Shown piece by piece: positions 1-12,547 of a DNA stretch of 64,000 nt; positions within the stretch are counted from its first letter, which is position 1, and each line of letters starts with the position of its first letter. This stretch comes from Symbiodinium natans (Eukaryota > Sar > Dinophyceae > Suessiales > Symbiodiniaceae): assembly GCA_905221605.1 (NCBI GenBank), contig CAJNDS010002647.1, positions 65,001 through 129,000 on the forward strand, in the 5' to 3' direction. The translations under genes and the position numbers were made by a program. Under the pieces are notes generated by a model that searched no databases, was not told where the DNA came from, and saw nothing but the letters and a program-made list of their open reading frames with translations.

Positions 1-2335
1 CATCTCTATCTTCAATCTGCATGCGAGGCCCGGAGACATGCAGGAAATCCACCTCGAACAGATGGTTTGGTGGCTGTGCCACAGACATATAGAGGCATAG
101 AGGCGCAGGCAGATACAAATACGCAGAGACAAATGCTTAACAAGATTGCCTCGGATTGCTTCAGCGGCTCGCTGCAATTTTCCAACCTGATGCGCATGCA
201 ATCGGCACTTAAGAGTGCTGCGGCAAAGTGCTGGCAAAAGACACATTACCTTATGCTGCACTCCACACTGCGCAGTCAGCAATAGCAGCTCAGCTATGGC
301 GTGCCCTGCAACGTGCTTCTGAAGTGTGTCTGAGCTGTGTCTGAACTTGAGCACTTGCAGCAAGGTTGCTCCTGTACTTCCTGCTTGCCATGGTCGAAGA
401 TCCAGAGGGAATGCTCTTCCACACTTGGCGTGAGGAAGACCCTTGCCTTTCCACAGCTTTTCATAAGCGTCCGGAGTACATAGCACAATGCAAGCGAATG
501 CATGTCCCAAGCATCCAACTATTTATAGGTTCCACCTCGAACTGGCCTGGAACTATCCAGTATGCTTTCTGAATCATGGACTGGGATTGCCCAGCTGCCT
601 GCACAAACATGTCCTCGAAGAAGAAGTGGTACTGGAGCATATCGTGCCAACCTCTGTGCAGTAAGTACTTACCTTCCATGGTCAAGATACGGCAATGTTG
701 AGTTCGCAGTCGCCCTGTTTCTGAACTCGCTGGCACCTGTGCGCTGCTACACTTTCCACACTGCATGCCTCCGCGCCAGCGAGGGAGGCCTCCTCCTGCT
801 CAGAGGGCTTTTAGATAGAGTCGAAGCTGGCTGGGAGGCTTGCTTCTGTCTGATGCAGGTGCTCCCTGGATGTGTCTAGCCCCAAGAGCAGAAAGCACAA
901 AGAATTTTGCAGATCTGACTTCATCTTGAGCTGCCTGGCGGTCTTGGTTTGCGAAGACATACGATAGACTAATTGACTGACATGGCTGAACTTAAACATC
1001 ACAGACTGCAACACAACTCCTGCAGCCGCGCGCTGCGGTGCATCCGGCCCTGTGGCATGTCGCATCATGGCGCCTCCATGCAGGAACCAGCAACTATCCC
1101 ACGAGACGCATGGACTCTCGCACTGGCAGTGTATCGTGGCTTCGGAATCAACAAGCATTCCTGCAACAGGTCCCGAATACATCGCCCCAAATTACTGCAC
1201 GACTGTTTGTCTTTCTCAAGCAGGAGTATCAACTTCACTTCGAAGCATGACTCCACTCGCCAAAGCCTCTTGACAAGCTTCCGAGGACGCGCGTTGCGCC
1301 AACGGCCGTGCGATGCAGAGTGGCCATGGCTTCAGAGCGGAGGAGCGCAAGCTGGACAGGAAAAAACGGTTTGGGCATCCAGAATCCAGTTGGGGTGGGG
1401 CGGGGGGGAGGCGAGAGAGGAGCTTTTATCGCACTCTAGAGCTTGCACATGCAAGCGCAACATTGCTGGCAACTGGGCATGCGCAAGCCATTCAAATATC
1501 ACGAGGCTGCTTTGGCATTGAGTCCTGCTTGCCCAACTCGGGCTCTGAAGGTGGAAGCTCCGCAGGCAGGGCACTGCAAATGGCCTCTGGCGAGGTTACT
1601 TCTTTGCGCGACTCTCACACGAAGCTTTCGTTTGAGAGCTGGCCGCTGAACAACACCACTCTGGACCCATGGCCCTGATACAGAGAAGCTGCAGAAAAAA
1701 TTGTTTGAGCAGTTCCAACAAAGCAGACAATCATGGTGACGGCCAAGTCCTCTTGGATCAGACATGTTTTAAACCTGTTTTGCTATCCATGACTGGCAAC
1801 TGTAGCCGCGACCGCTTAAGTAGCAAAGGGATGTGCACATCTCGTAGCCAAAGCAAAACAGCAGGAGCCCCGTGCATGGTCCCCCGTGCATGGTCTACGT
1901 GGTCATGCAGGAAGAGCTGTCGGGAGCGCAGCCTGCTGCAGCTGCTTACCAGGAGCTCTCGTGAAGAAGGTACAAGTAACAGATTGGCCAAAAAAAAACT
2001 GACACACATTTGAAATTAACCTCTTTGCTGGTCAGCCTGAAGAGCTAGCTACTAGCTACGCTTGTGGTTCGTGCCCGTCATCCGCTGTGCTTGAAGCTTC
2101 TTGGCAAGATGCCGCCAGAAGGGCTGTCCAGAGAACTGCCAAGACCTGGGTGAGGGGCGGTCATGTCATCTATTGAAACCGTACAAAAGCAACTTGCTGC
2201 AGGGGCCCTGGCGATCAGCGGAGTGCATGCGCGAAGTTCAACATCCGAGACTTGCAAGACTTCCTGAGAAAGCGTCGCGTATCAACAGTTTTAGAGTGTC
2301 TACCACCAAGCAGACGAGAAACCCCATCTGTTGCT
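1..2335. other. No supported gene
   Basis: Both strands carry only open stretches of about 60-180 codons with no recognisable domain, and they overlap in several frames as expected by chance in DNA of moderate GC. Some minus-strand exons of a gene continuing from the possible transporter exon near 2.4 kb could be here, for example around 1.76-2.0 kb where the reading is hydrophobic, but I could not place splice sites that join them. No tandem repeat or RNA gene was seen. Confidence 0.5.
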
Positions 2336-2339
2336 GTTC

Positions 2340-2456
2340 TTGAACGCGAGTGCGAACGCCTTCCAAGTATTTCCAAGTCACTCCTATGGCACCGCTCAGA
2401 AGAGGGCCCAGGCCAAAACCCAGAGCATTTGAGGCGAAAATGCTCACCATGAGTTC
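2340..2456 (-). CDS. Possible exon of a membrane transporter (MFS-like)
   Basis: A 39-codon minus-strand exon is bounded by a CCAG|GAA acceptor and a CAA|GAA donor, the AG|G acceptor and GA donor used elsewhere in this window. It reads as a hydrophobic helix with FASNALGFGLGPLLSGAIG. A glycine-rich helix with a GPxxSG core resembles the motif-C helix of major facilitator transporters (family knowledge). Only one helix is visible and no partner exon could be joined securely, so the family call is a weak inference; any polytopic membrane protein could give the same fragment. Confidence 0.25.
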
Positions 2457-3412
2457 CTGGCTGGTGAATTTGAATCTATTTGAGAGATGGGGCGCTTTGG
2501 CAATCGGGCAGCATGGGCCACTCTCTGGCATTGGAAGCCTCTACTCGAACATACCCCAGGTCTTCTGCGCCAAAGCTGCTCGAAGCTCTGCTTGCGGGCT
2601 CACCTTGACCACCATCCTTAACTTGTTTGTTTTAGGCTTCAAGCAAGCAGGTGCCGGCATGCTGACCTGGAGGTCAGACGGAACGGAACACATCTCCAAT
2701 TTCCAAGGATCATCTGCATGACATCGCCCACACTGTCAACCAGGCCGTAGCTCATTCGCAGCAGGACGAGCAGACTGGTCCGAAGCGTTACCTTACTTAT
2801 AGTATGATGGTCGCAACAAAGCCAGCCACTCAAGCAGAAACTGCGCATGCAACGCCTGCGCTTCTATGGATGCTGATTTCGAAACAGCTCTCCGCCTGGT
2901 GACTCTCGCGGAGAGCCCTGAGAAGCCGGGTGGATGGACGACCACGGCACAAAGCGCAGTAGAAAGCGCATACACTCCATAGGAGACCTTGCACGCCGTC
3001 TTCCGGCATACAGCAGGTGAGAAAAGATTGACAATACGAGGCAAGCTTTTTACTGGTCTTGCGAGGCCATCCTGTTCACAGCAGGGCTACTCAGGCACAA
3101 GAAGGCTCATTAACAATCAGTAGTTGACAGGTGGACTAGATTGTAGGCTCATTCCGGGGTTGAATCGATTCAGAGGGCAACGACTCCACTGTTGGTTGGT
3201 TATATCTATTTGATTGAACCAGTTCAAACATTACCCACCGCAGCAAACTTACAACCAAGTAGTTGTCTCGTCCCGTATCATGACACCGTTGTGTCTGAAG
3301 GGGCTCCATCTCGATGCCTCTGCATTGCCAACAACAACAGGGTACTGCAATTGCTAGGATCACTCACATGCCCTCAGGAACTGCGGGCCTGTCGCTGTTG
3401 GGTCTTGCCAAA
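2457..3412. other. No supported gene
   Basis: A minus-strand reading at about 2.64-2.79 kb is hydrophobic and begins after an AG|G, so it could be another exon of the possible transporter gene, but it is too short to recognise. Nothing else was seen. Confidence 0.4.
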
Positions 3413-3600
3413 GAGTTTTAGGATTTAGGGCCGACCCCTCCCCTCCTTGTGGTGCTGTTTTAGGGTTTATACCCCCCCCCCCCTGCTGCGGTGTGGAGGG
3501 CGTGAGCTTTTGGGGATTGAGGCTTAATCAGGGTTTAGAAATACAAGTCTTCAGGCTTTTGGGTTTTAGGGTTCAGGGGTTACCGGGGGCAACCCTCGTC
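3413..3600. repeat. Degenerate telomere-like (TTTAGGG) block
   Basis: Scattered TTTAGGG, TTTTAGGG and GGGTTTA units occur on the plus strand together with a GCCGACCCC motif and a run of about a dozen C near 3472. The same GCCGACCCC motif stands beside the telomere-like block at 10.3 kb. The units are imperfect and interspersed, so this is an interstitial relic or a dispersed repeat carrying such units, not a functional chromosome end. Confidence 0.6.
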
Positions 3601-6600
3601 ACTGTCGGTCACTTTTGGAACCCGAAGAAGATGACAGTTGCGAGGATAGCGAGCCGCCACGGAGGGGAGGGAGGGGGACCATCGCGATCCAACCACCCTT
3701 CCCTCTACGCAACATCCTATATGTGCATTGAGGTCACCGAAACAAGACGTTGGAAAGAAAACCTGGTTTGAATATAGAAACTGATTCGACATGAAGCCGG
3801 GGGGAAGGGCGAATTCTCCAGCCAGACCTTGTTTACACATCGCTACACAAAGCGGAGCAGGCGCTTGCTGGTGCTTTTTTGACGGCCGTGGAGCCAGTGG
3901 CATGTTTCTAAGTGCGAAGACTGGTAAATTACCTGTTTTCCCAAGTGGCCAGCACGTATGTGCAGACTTTTGCCTGGTTCCAGCACATCACAACACATCT
4001 GGCGCGGAGTGCTCCTGGGACAGCGTCACAGCAACAAAAACCGCACTTTGCTGCACTTCTCTCTCTTCGCGCCGACTTTTTGCAGCTAAGGGGCCAAGTA
4101 GGTAAACGGCGAAGGGGGCTGACACCATGAGCCCAGAGAAGCCGCTTCCCTGCCCAAGATGAGCGGCCAGGTCGTAGGACAAAGGCACAACCACTGTATA
4201 CCTTGACAGGTGAATGCTAAGCTAACAAGCGCCATCGGCAGGAAACGGGACCCTGAGTTCGGATGGGGAGGGTCGAAACCCCAAAGCCCCTCACCAATCT
4301 AAGCCTCCGAAACAAGCGATTGTGCATTCCGCTGGTTCCCCTGCATGACCACCTGACGCAACGTTTCAATGTGAACCCTCTAACTACCCTATAGATGCTT
4401 TGAGACGCTCTGAGAGGGGCCCTCTGAGATGCTTAAAACTTTAAGGCTTGGTGGGTTCGGAATTCAGCGATGTCGAACACAGTGGGAGCCAGATTGAGGC
4501 GTCGTCTTACGCCGGCTGACGTTGCCGATGTTAGGCACTCCGCGATCAGGAGCAAGGCTACCAAGGTCCGGTGAAGCTGACCTCGTGCCAGCCATTCCAC
4601 GCACACGCCTTGGACAAATGAGACATAAACATGGGAAAGCCTTAAGAGTCTTGAGAGGCGAAAAACGGCGATTCAAAACATCTCGACCCTCTTCCAAAAA
4701 CTCACTTCTGCCTGTTGACGGTTCTGTTGTGTGCCACCGCAGATTTGGCATGATAGACTGCTATATGCTGAAGCAATCCTGCCGAACAAGTCTCCAGCAA
4801 AGGACGCCAGGATCAGCAGGGCCAGGATATAGCCACAGATCCTATAATGCTTTCGGCGCCTACGCATTCTATGAATACAGGACTGAGATTTCTAGTCAAG
4901 AAGGAATGCATCATGTTGCGTCTGTCAACACGCTTATTGCCTGGGCAGCCCTGCAAGAGAGACAGCTCAAACGCAAGCAAAACACAATGAGTTGCCTGGA
5001 AGTCATAAGTCTCATGCCATGCAGCCTAGTTCTCCCCGGCTTCCAGCCGAGAGGCGTCCAGAACAAGCGGACCTCCTGCACCCCTCCCCCCCTCGCCCCC
5101 TGTGAAAGCCTGCCCAAACCGCCTGGAGGAGCCGAAATCCGAAGCAGCGGGGGATCAAGGCAGTGGCCCCGCGTTGGGCCAGCCCCGGCTGCCGAGGCGG
5201 CTCGCGCAAACATCCACTTCCATCTCCACGGTCGTACCCACTACAGCCGACGACATGGCCTTGTGCCATCGGCGTCGCCAGGGCTTGGCGTTGACACAGG
5301 GTCTGCCAGCTCCAGAGCCAGGCTCCTGCGAACACGTGTCATCACACGTGCCATCCATGTTCAAGCCCTATAGTGCCTATAGTGCTTCAAACTGCAGCCG
5401 TGCACCACGTGAAGAACCGCACTGCGAGTTCTGTTGTGTGACATGTCGCTCTTGACGCATGCTCAGCTCAGCTCTGTGCCAAATAGCATCAACCCCCACC
5501 CCTTGTCACCCCACCGCGACCTGCGGCTGGCTCGTCCCTGCAGCAAGCGCAGCGCATCAGCCCCATTCCAGCAGTCCTTTAGCATGCTGGAACCGCATAC
5601 GGACCGGCGCTGTTGTCTGAACATGATCTGCCTGACCCAGAGCTTTTGTCCTCATGCGTACAATCCGGTGCTGTTTCGCTGGCTGCAGGCGCGACGAGCA
5701 CCCAGGGCCATGGCACCATGGCCATGCCGATTGTGTCTGCTCAGACGAGAATGATGAGGTCGTTCCGACTCCTTCCCTGGTTTGCTACACTCCAGAAATC
5801 GAAGTGCTTGCAAGCGGTTGCAATGCTTTGTTCATAATTTGCGAAGTTTCTTTGAGCCTTCACGCCATCGCCCATCACCCAATCACATATTATGCAGATT
5901 TTCATGACATCAACGTCAGTCAACATTAGTCGTCATAGCTTCTATCTAACCGACGCTCTCTATACAAAGTAAGTATGAATGATTTACATCTTTTGTAATT
6001 ATGTCCTTGACTCTTATACAATAATTAAGTATTTACACATTTACATGTACACACTTGCGCACGCCAACTGCGGACTACACAGGTTTGGCTTTTGCAGCGC
6101 AGGCTGGTGCTGCTCCATTCCTCCATGCGATCGATAGTAACAAGGCAGAACTTTTCGCAGCCCGACATCACACCACCTCGACACCACCTCTGAGCTTTCC
6201 GCTTTGCACCAGGGTCTGCCAAGAAGGTTTCGACAAGTGCCTAGGACTCCACGAGTGGCCCTTGCAGTCCCATTACAATTGCTTCATCTCGTGTGACATT
6301 GTAGTATGGAGTGCAGCGTGATAGCGCTCGGCAGGAAGGACAGCCAGAGTCAACAAGAGGCTATTCTGAAGCATTGAGAAGCTCAGGTGCTCCATCCAGT
6401 TTGCCCTCGTTGACGAGGTCTTGCAAGTGCTCTGCCTGCTCCTGGGATCAGGTTGCGCCTCTACTGGGTCCTTGTTGGGGTTATATTAAATATCATCAGT
6501 TTTTAATTCTTATTGGGTTTATGATAACAAACATGTAAATTTGAAGCCAACAACGACCCAGTCTAGTCGAGTCTAGTCGTGACAGACGGATTCAGAGAAG

Positions 6601-6627
6601 ATAAGTCATTAAGGACATGCCAAGAGG
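3601..6627. other. No supported gene; long but unconvincing plus-strand ORF
   Basis: The longest open frame is 4522-5373 on the plus strand (283 codons). It has no recognisable domain, is overlapped by several long minus-strand frames in its GC-rich half (about 5.05-5.35 kb), and lies opposite to every recognised gene. I treat it as probably non-coding. From about 5.85 to 6.05 kb the sequence becomes AT-rich and closed in most frames. Confidence 0.45.
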
Positions 6628-6662
6628 AGGATGGAGGAGGAGGAGGAGGAGGAGGAGGAGAA
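6628..6662. repeat. (GGA)n microsatellite
   Basis: An almost pure GGA trinucleotide array on the plus strand. Confidence 0.9.
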
Positions 6663-7179
6663 GCAGCAGCGAGAGGATAGTCTCTCCTAGAGCTTCCAAT
6701 GCCAGATTGCATTGCAGTTCTGGGACGACAGTCGCCTCAAACACTTTGCACATACAGCCCTTCCCTATAACACATCCCGACACAACCCGGCTTGAGCACA
6801 GGACCATTTAATCAAGCCGGGACCGGCTAGTGCGTTGTCATGGCTCCTTGAACAGCTGGCACTCGAGCTCGCCTGCATTTCAGCCGAATGATGTCACCAG
6901 CCATCCAGATAAAGTGCGATGCTCACTTAAGAGGCTGTCAACAAGGTACTGGCTGCTGGCTGCAGGTATTTTTCCCCGTGTGGACTGGCGTGGGTCAAAT
7001 CTTCGAACTGTGCAGGATATGCCTGCGGTCACATGCTGCAGTCATAAGGCGCCAGGCCATCACACGCAGCAGGTTGTGGCAGCCAAAGCGTCCATGTACA
7101 GCTACGTCATTTCAGCTTCTTGGCGTCTGTCATATCAATCACTGCAGCTCGAAGGCTTTGCTGGGCCTAGGTCGCACAC

Positions 7180-7250
7180 CCCCACACACACACAAACAGA
7201 GAGAAAGAGAGAGAGAGGGAGAGAGAGAGAAATAGACACAGACAGAGACA
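7180..7250. repeat. (CA)n / (GA)n microsatellite
   Basis: A short CACA tract passes directly into GAGA and GACA dinucleotide repeats. Open frames through it on both strands are low-complexity translations of the repeat. Confidence 0.9.
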
Positions 7251-8079
7251 AACAAACACGTGTGCGCGGAGGGTTGCAGAGAATGGATTTAATGACAGGC
7301 TTGGAAGAGCGAAGTACAGGATAGGAGCGCCGGGTGCTGATGCACGTTGGGCCACAACAGGAGTTGACGATGGGAAAGGGGGCACCTTCTCGTCGTTCAA
7401 TCTGTAGCCCAACTTTTGCAAAACTCGTCTGCATTCGTCCGTGATGCCCTGGAAAGAGGACCGTTGCTGAGGGGAACATTTTTCAAGGGCCTTTGGAATT
7501 TGCAGCAGGCAGGTCCTTGCTTGGCCCTGAGCCTAAGACAGTCGATATCACCACCATGGGAAAACCTGCAGGCTCGCAGCTGTCATGGCACCACGTCACT
7601 GTGCGGCATCGACCTCCTGTACACCGCATACTCCATCGGTTTCTTGTGAAAACAAAACTTACGCTTTCCAACATCATCACGGCTTGCATCAAGGGCTTTG
7701 AAATGGTGTGTCTTGTGGTCCATTCCAACCATAAGTAAGCGAAGCTCTAACTTCTCTGAGGTTCTTAAGCTTCATGAATTCGTGCCTGAAGCCTTGAGTG
7801 TGAGACGGGGGATGGGTGTCGGTGTTCCGAAGATCTAAATGGCCTCCAGCCGGCTGAGGCATCTGCCGACCATACACAGCGCCGTCTTGCGCGACAGGGC
7901 CTTCCAATAGCACGCCAGCTCATCCTGCCAAGCAGAATTGTTTCAACAGGCTTCGGCTTCTCCTGCATTCGCTTGCGGACGAGGTGCTGTTTTGTTGGTG
8001 TCGACGTTCTTCAGCGCCAACTTGCCTAGTGACAACGGGGAAAACACATCAGGATGGCCGAAGAGCAGGATGGCCGGAG

Positions 8080-8355
8080 AACTTCGACGAAGACTCGGGA
8101 TACCAACGGGCCGAGACGAAGTTCGACGAAGGCCGGGGGGCCGGGCGAAGGTTCGACGAAGGTCGGGAGGTTCGACGAAGGGGGAGGGGGTTCGACGAAG
8201 GCCGATACAAAAGGCCAAGACAAAGCCCGAAAAAAAACGCGAGGGTTCGACGAAGGCTAAATGAAGGCCGGAGGTTCGACGAAGGCCACAAGGGCCGGGA
8301 GGGGGGTTCGACGAAGGCCAAGGGTTTCGACGAAGGCTAGGGGGGTTCGACGGCC
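8080..8355. repeat. GTTCGACGAAGG minisatellite
   Basis: About ten copies of a GTTCGACGAAGG(C) core, first seen at 8082 and then at about 8121, 8151, 8170, 8190, 8244, 8273, 8306, 8325 and 8345 (the last truncated). Spacing varies from about 15 to 55 bases and the spacers are GGCCGGGAGG-like. On the plus strand the core reads FDEG and on the minus strand FVEP, and frames stay open across it on both strands, so ORFs here are produced by the repeat. It sits downstream of the last possible cysteine-rich exon. Confidence 0.9.
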
Positions 8356-8689
8356 TTTGCCGATAGCTGTGTGCCATCCGCCCCCATACGCCGTCCTGAT
8401 CGGTTTGGCCCTGACAACAAGCTAGCGATAAAGGCGACTGCGATGTGCAATGACAAAGGACAAAAGAGACGAATGGCGCCCAAGTCGTCACTGCAAGCAC
8501 ATCACGAGTCAGTCATCGCTGCTTTCTGCACGTGTATTGCTGAGGCTTGTGCTCGCTGCGCACTTCTCCTCATCCAAACGAGCAAAGTGACCATACGTAC
8601 TCTTGCACTCTTGCATGTGCGCTTCAAGGAAACCAGTCGTTCCTCACAAAGCAAGAACTGCAACTTGCATGTATCTGCAAACCGATCCC

Positions 8690-8865
8690 ATGATTGGGGG
8701 AATGAGACAGTGATGCGAAGTGTCCCATCATTGACTACTTCCCTGCATATTATGCGGCACCTCCGTGTCCAACTGGTTGCAGCCTCCCTCGACCAGAGTC
8801 TTCTTGCGGAAGTCAGAGCATGCAGCTGGCGCAGGGCACTCTTCGAACAAGAACGAAGAAACGGC
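8690..8865 (-). CDS. Possible further exon of the cysteine-rich protein
   Basis: One minus-strand frame contains FEECPAPAACSDFRKK followed by VEGGCNQLDTEVPHN, then a stop (TGA). The cysteine spacing and acidic lead-in resemble the other cysteine-rich modules of this region, and the stop would make this the last exon. The match is short; edges are approximate and the assignment is tentative. Confidence 0.25.
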
Positions 8866-9540
8866 ATGAATGCAGCATGTCTCAAATTCTGGGCTAAGCA
8901 TGGCGACCAGGCTAAACTATCATTGCAGCCAATCGTGGCTGATCTAAAATGTGCAGGTCTACGCTCCAGTGAACACCGGCATCTGAGTCTCAACCAATTC
9001 ATCCGGTGCACCATCCACGCAACATCTGCAAACCACAAGATATGATAACACGTCCGAAAGCTTAAAGGAAAATCTATGCATGTCCACGGCCAGGCACCAT
9101 GCTCGCAGCAAGCGCCATCAGTTGCATCAATGATCTCCTGCAAGGACACTCTGTAAAGTTGGGCTGGTCGGATGCTTCAAGCACACCGGTGCCAATATGT
9201 GCCCACGTCGAAGCGGCAAAGAGCGAATTAAAACGTATTCTGTATCCCTGACCAAAGTTGCCGCCTGGGCATTTGGCTTGAGCTTGCCAGTGCTGCAGGA
9301 GTAGAGTCCACAAGTTTCTTAGCTTGGCAAAAGCTGAGAACAGATCATGTACGTCTTGTTGCACCTGTTGCACGTGTTGGAGTGCAAAACCAATCATCCA
9401 CCAGCCCAGACGCTCTTGCAGCAAATCTCCGCAGTGCTGCCGGCCGTCTTGTTCACGTCCGGATTGGGTGCATAGTCACCTTGATGTCAACCGTAGGACA
9501 AGGTAGATGGTTGGAGAGGTCCCGATTTTCTGGACTACAT

Positions 9541-12419
9541 CTAGCCCATGAGGGTGCAAACCGGTCTTGCAGCCTTGGCACCTGTGCACTTGTCCTGGTA
9601 CTGAGAGCATGTCTTGACACAGCAGGTCTCATCATCAACGCCAACCTCATATTCAGACGGCGTAATTAAGTGGCTCCAGACTTGCACAACGCAGCAGCAT
9701 GGCGTAGTTGAGGGGGGTCGTCCATTCCTGCCTCCCACGGATACTTACTGAATCATGCAAACTTAATTTTAATTAATGGAGAGGATGTAAGAAAATCATC
9801 TGGTCCGTCAGAGGCACGAAGTCATCCGTACCTGACCACGAAGAAGCTTGGTGTAATTTGTTGTTCATGTGATCGTGATCTACGGTTCCAGGTCCTGAAA
9901 TGGTCCTGGAAAGGCTGGTCACAAGCATTACTGGTCATCTCTCACCTCCAACCCTTCGCCTTGCCCACACAAACAGGGCTTTAGCGTTTGCGCCTAAGAC
10001 GCTTGATCACATGTACAGGTTGAAGTCCGCGCACAATCCCCCTCGCCTGCTTTCTTTGTCCAGCCCTCGCCGCACTCGTACTTCGAACATGTTTTCTGGC
10101 AGCATGCCTGGTCAGTTGCTGCAAACGGACAAGACACAACCTTGACCGATGTGGGTACTCGCCCTTGCCGTGGCCCAGACACATGGAGGCCGCCGGGCGG
10201 GGTCTCTGAGAACGAGCTAAATCTAAATGCAATCGCAACGTGTGCTGGGTGGGCACGACAAAGATTTCGTCGGGGCTCTGGTTTTTTTGCCACCCGCCTA
10301 GCCGACCCCCTCTCGGGTTTAGAGTTTCGGGTTTAGGGCCCGGTTGTATAAGGATGGAGGACTTTTAGGGCTTAGGCTTAGGGCTTTAGGCTGAAGGGTC
10401 GAGGGATTTAGAAATCGTGGATGCAAGGATTAGGGGATTTAGGATTCTGAGGTTCGCCTTTTCGAATTCAAGATCCGACGTGGGGGAAGGGTGATCAAAA
10501 CTAACTTTCTGGGGGCAAAAAGATTTAAAAAACTGGGGTTAGGACTTCGAGCGCAGGGTTAGGGGTCAGGGTTCATTAGACTATGGGATACTGTGCCCAG
10601 TTCCCCTCCCCACCCCCTTTACAGAGTGACCAGATGTTTTTTTGTGAGGCAAGCCTGCAGAGATTTGCAAATGTCAAAATCATCATCGGTTCATCGATTC
10701 CGCTCGTTGGCAAACAGTGTATTCCTAGATGATGCGTTTGAAGCTTTTGAGCACGCCCTTTAAAAGGAAGGGGCCAAGCTCTGCATTTGCATACATCTAG
10801 ACCAACCGAGACAGAGACAAGCCAAGGGAGGGCGATTTGCAAAACATATGACGACCGCATGCTTCCCTCAATATGCAAACAGACTGCCACCATGCTGCCT
10901 CCTGCAGTTTTCTGCACGACCAAGCAACACAAACGATTTGGTCACTTTAGTCTAATCAGAATCGACTCCCTTCCCAAAGATTCGGTCGATCCCCACGTCC
11001 AATGTGTTTTTCGAATTGTATCTCCGGGCTGGAAGCGTATTTAACATTAGGAGGGATCGGGAAATCCTGATCCGCACACACTCAACCCAAACTCTCTCGC
11101 CGTCTGTTTCAACTCGATGCCCCCGAATTCCGGATGTCCGGAGGGTGCTGGAAGGGTGGGCCCGGAGTGGGTTTTTGAAAAACTTCTGAAAAGCGTTTTG
11201 TGTTTTATTCGAGGGGTTCGGATGGGCAGGTTCTCCGGACTCGGTGTTGAAGATGCTTTGCGTGGCTTCACATCAGCGCCGGCGTACCACACGCGACTGC
11301 TTTGCCAGGCACGGTGAGCCTCGTCGGAGTGCTTGAGTGCCGTCACCTGCAAAGTCTTTTGCTAGGGCATTAGGTCGTCAAATCGGTGTGGCAGATGCGC
11401 TGAGCAGTACAGTGCCGGCACTTTGGAAGAACATGGCTGCAGTGATTAACGCAGACTGTCTCTGCACACTCTTGAATGATCTCCAAGCCTGTTGAAACAT
11501 CATAAATTGGGGTCGAGAGCAGGACAGCAGCAAGACATCACAACATGTGAAGTCGCATGTTTTGTGAACTCAACTGAGCTCGATTGAGTGCTTGGCCTTG
11601 ACAGGGTCAGGCTTCCAACCGGCGCTGCACTTGTGGGCACTGCAGAGCCTGCGAACGGCCGAGAAGCTTTTGCAGTGACATCTTGCCTTTAGGACTTCGG
11701 CTGGCAGCGCAACACTGCTGAAGTGTTTATGTCTCTCACCACATATGTTCCACCATCTGCCAGACGATGTCAGACCACTGCGCGCTCAAATTGCTGCCAA
11801 GGGAACGGCTGACAACACTCTTCTTGGCTGTTGCCCACCACCTTCTCCTGCCCACCACCGCGGCGTTCAATGCACAGCATGCACTGTGACGGGATGTGAC
11901 GGGTGCAGGGTCGTACAAGGCGTCTCAGAGCGGGTGAGTTTCGGTGACTCCCGGGAGACTATTCGGACAGATGACACCTGAAGAGGGAAAGGTCTACCAC
12001 GCCCTCCGCGGGCATCAAGTAGAGAATCAAAAAAACGGCCCCGACTAGTTACCAACCAACGCAACAAAGTTGTGTCATGAGTCAGCAATCTGAAGCTGGC
12101 TTGACAGGCTAGGCTTAGCCGCTTCATTGCACGGGGCAATCTTACAGAATCTTACAGACGATGGAACTGGGATTTGCACATGCCTGCAACAGCACAAAGC
12201 GAGTAAGCCAGCAGGGTCCTTGGCAGAGGGCACTGCGTAGCCCTCCGGGCACGTGAAGGCTGCACAGGTCGCGCTGCAGCATTTCTCGTCACTGACGTCG
12301 GTGAGGTGCAGTTCTGGGCCGATCGGTTTCGGTGCTAGGCACTGTGAAATGAACGATTGCAGAGATGCCAAGACTTGTTCGGGGCAATGTAGAATGGGAG
12401 TCCTAGGCTCTCTTTGCAT
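9541..12419 (-). CDS. Cysteine-rich repeat protein, downstream exons
   Basis: Several minus-strand exons carry the same short module: an acidic lead-in, then a double cysteine, then TC and another C. Clear examples are DEKCCSATCAAFTCPEGY (about 12.32-12.24 kb), DQACCQKTCSKYECGEGW (about 10.12-10.03 kb) and DETCCVKTCSQY (about 9.64-9.57 kb). A weaker one with KCSAGWKPDP is at 11.66-11.59 kb. Repeated CC-x3-C-x3-(x)C modules of this kind occur in large, probably secreted or surface, dinoflagellate proteins of unknown function (from memory of such families). Introns of 1-2 kb separate the modules. The span given is that of the visible modules; exon edges are approximate. They may belong to the same gene as the modules at 15.1-16.0 kb. 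Confidence 0.5.
10281..10575. repeat. Dispersed repeat with telomere-like tail
   Basis: The plus strand has a GGTTTTTTTGCCACCCGCC leader, then TAGCCGACCCCC, then about 250 bases of degenerate TTTAGGG, TTAGGG and GGGTTTA units. The leader recurs at 43.42 kb, also followed by telomere-like units, and in shortened form at 52.69 kb. It lies in an intron or spacer between cysteine-rich module exons. Confidence 0.65.
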
Positions 12420-12547
12420 GTCCTAAAGCTACATGGTCCTTCTGATTACAACTTGAAGCGACCAACCCTGGAGACAAGTGAATCATAGTGTCATTCATCA
12501 AAGCAGTGCAGTCTATTGCATGGCTTTAGCTTGCCGCTTTTTTGGTC

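Noticed and set aside
4522-5373. A plus-strand ORF of 283 codons.
   Set aside because: No domain, opposite strand to all recognised genes, and overlapped by several long minus-strand frames in a GC-rich stretch.
8080-8355. GGTTCGA cores resembling tRNA B-box sequences, or a CRISPR-like array.
   Set aside because: No A-box or cloverleaf can be formed, spacers are similar and of irregular length, and the context is eukaryotic.
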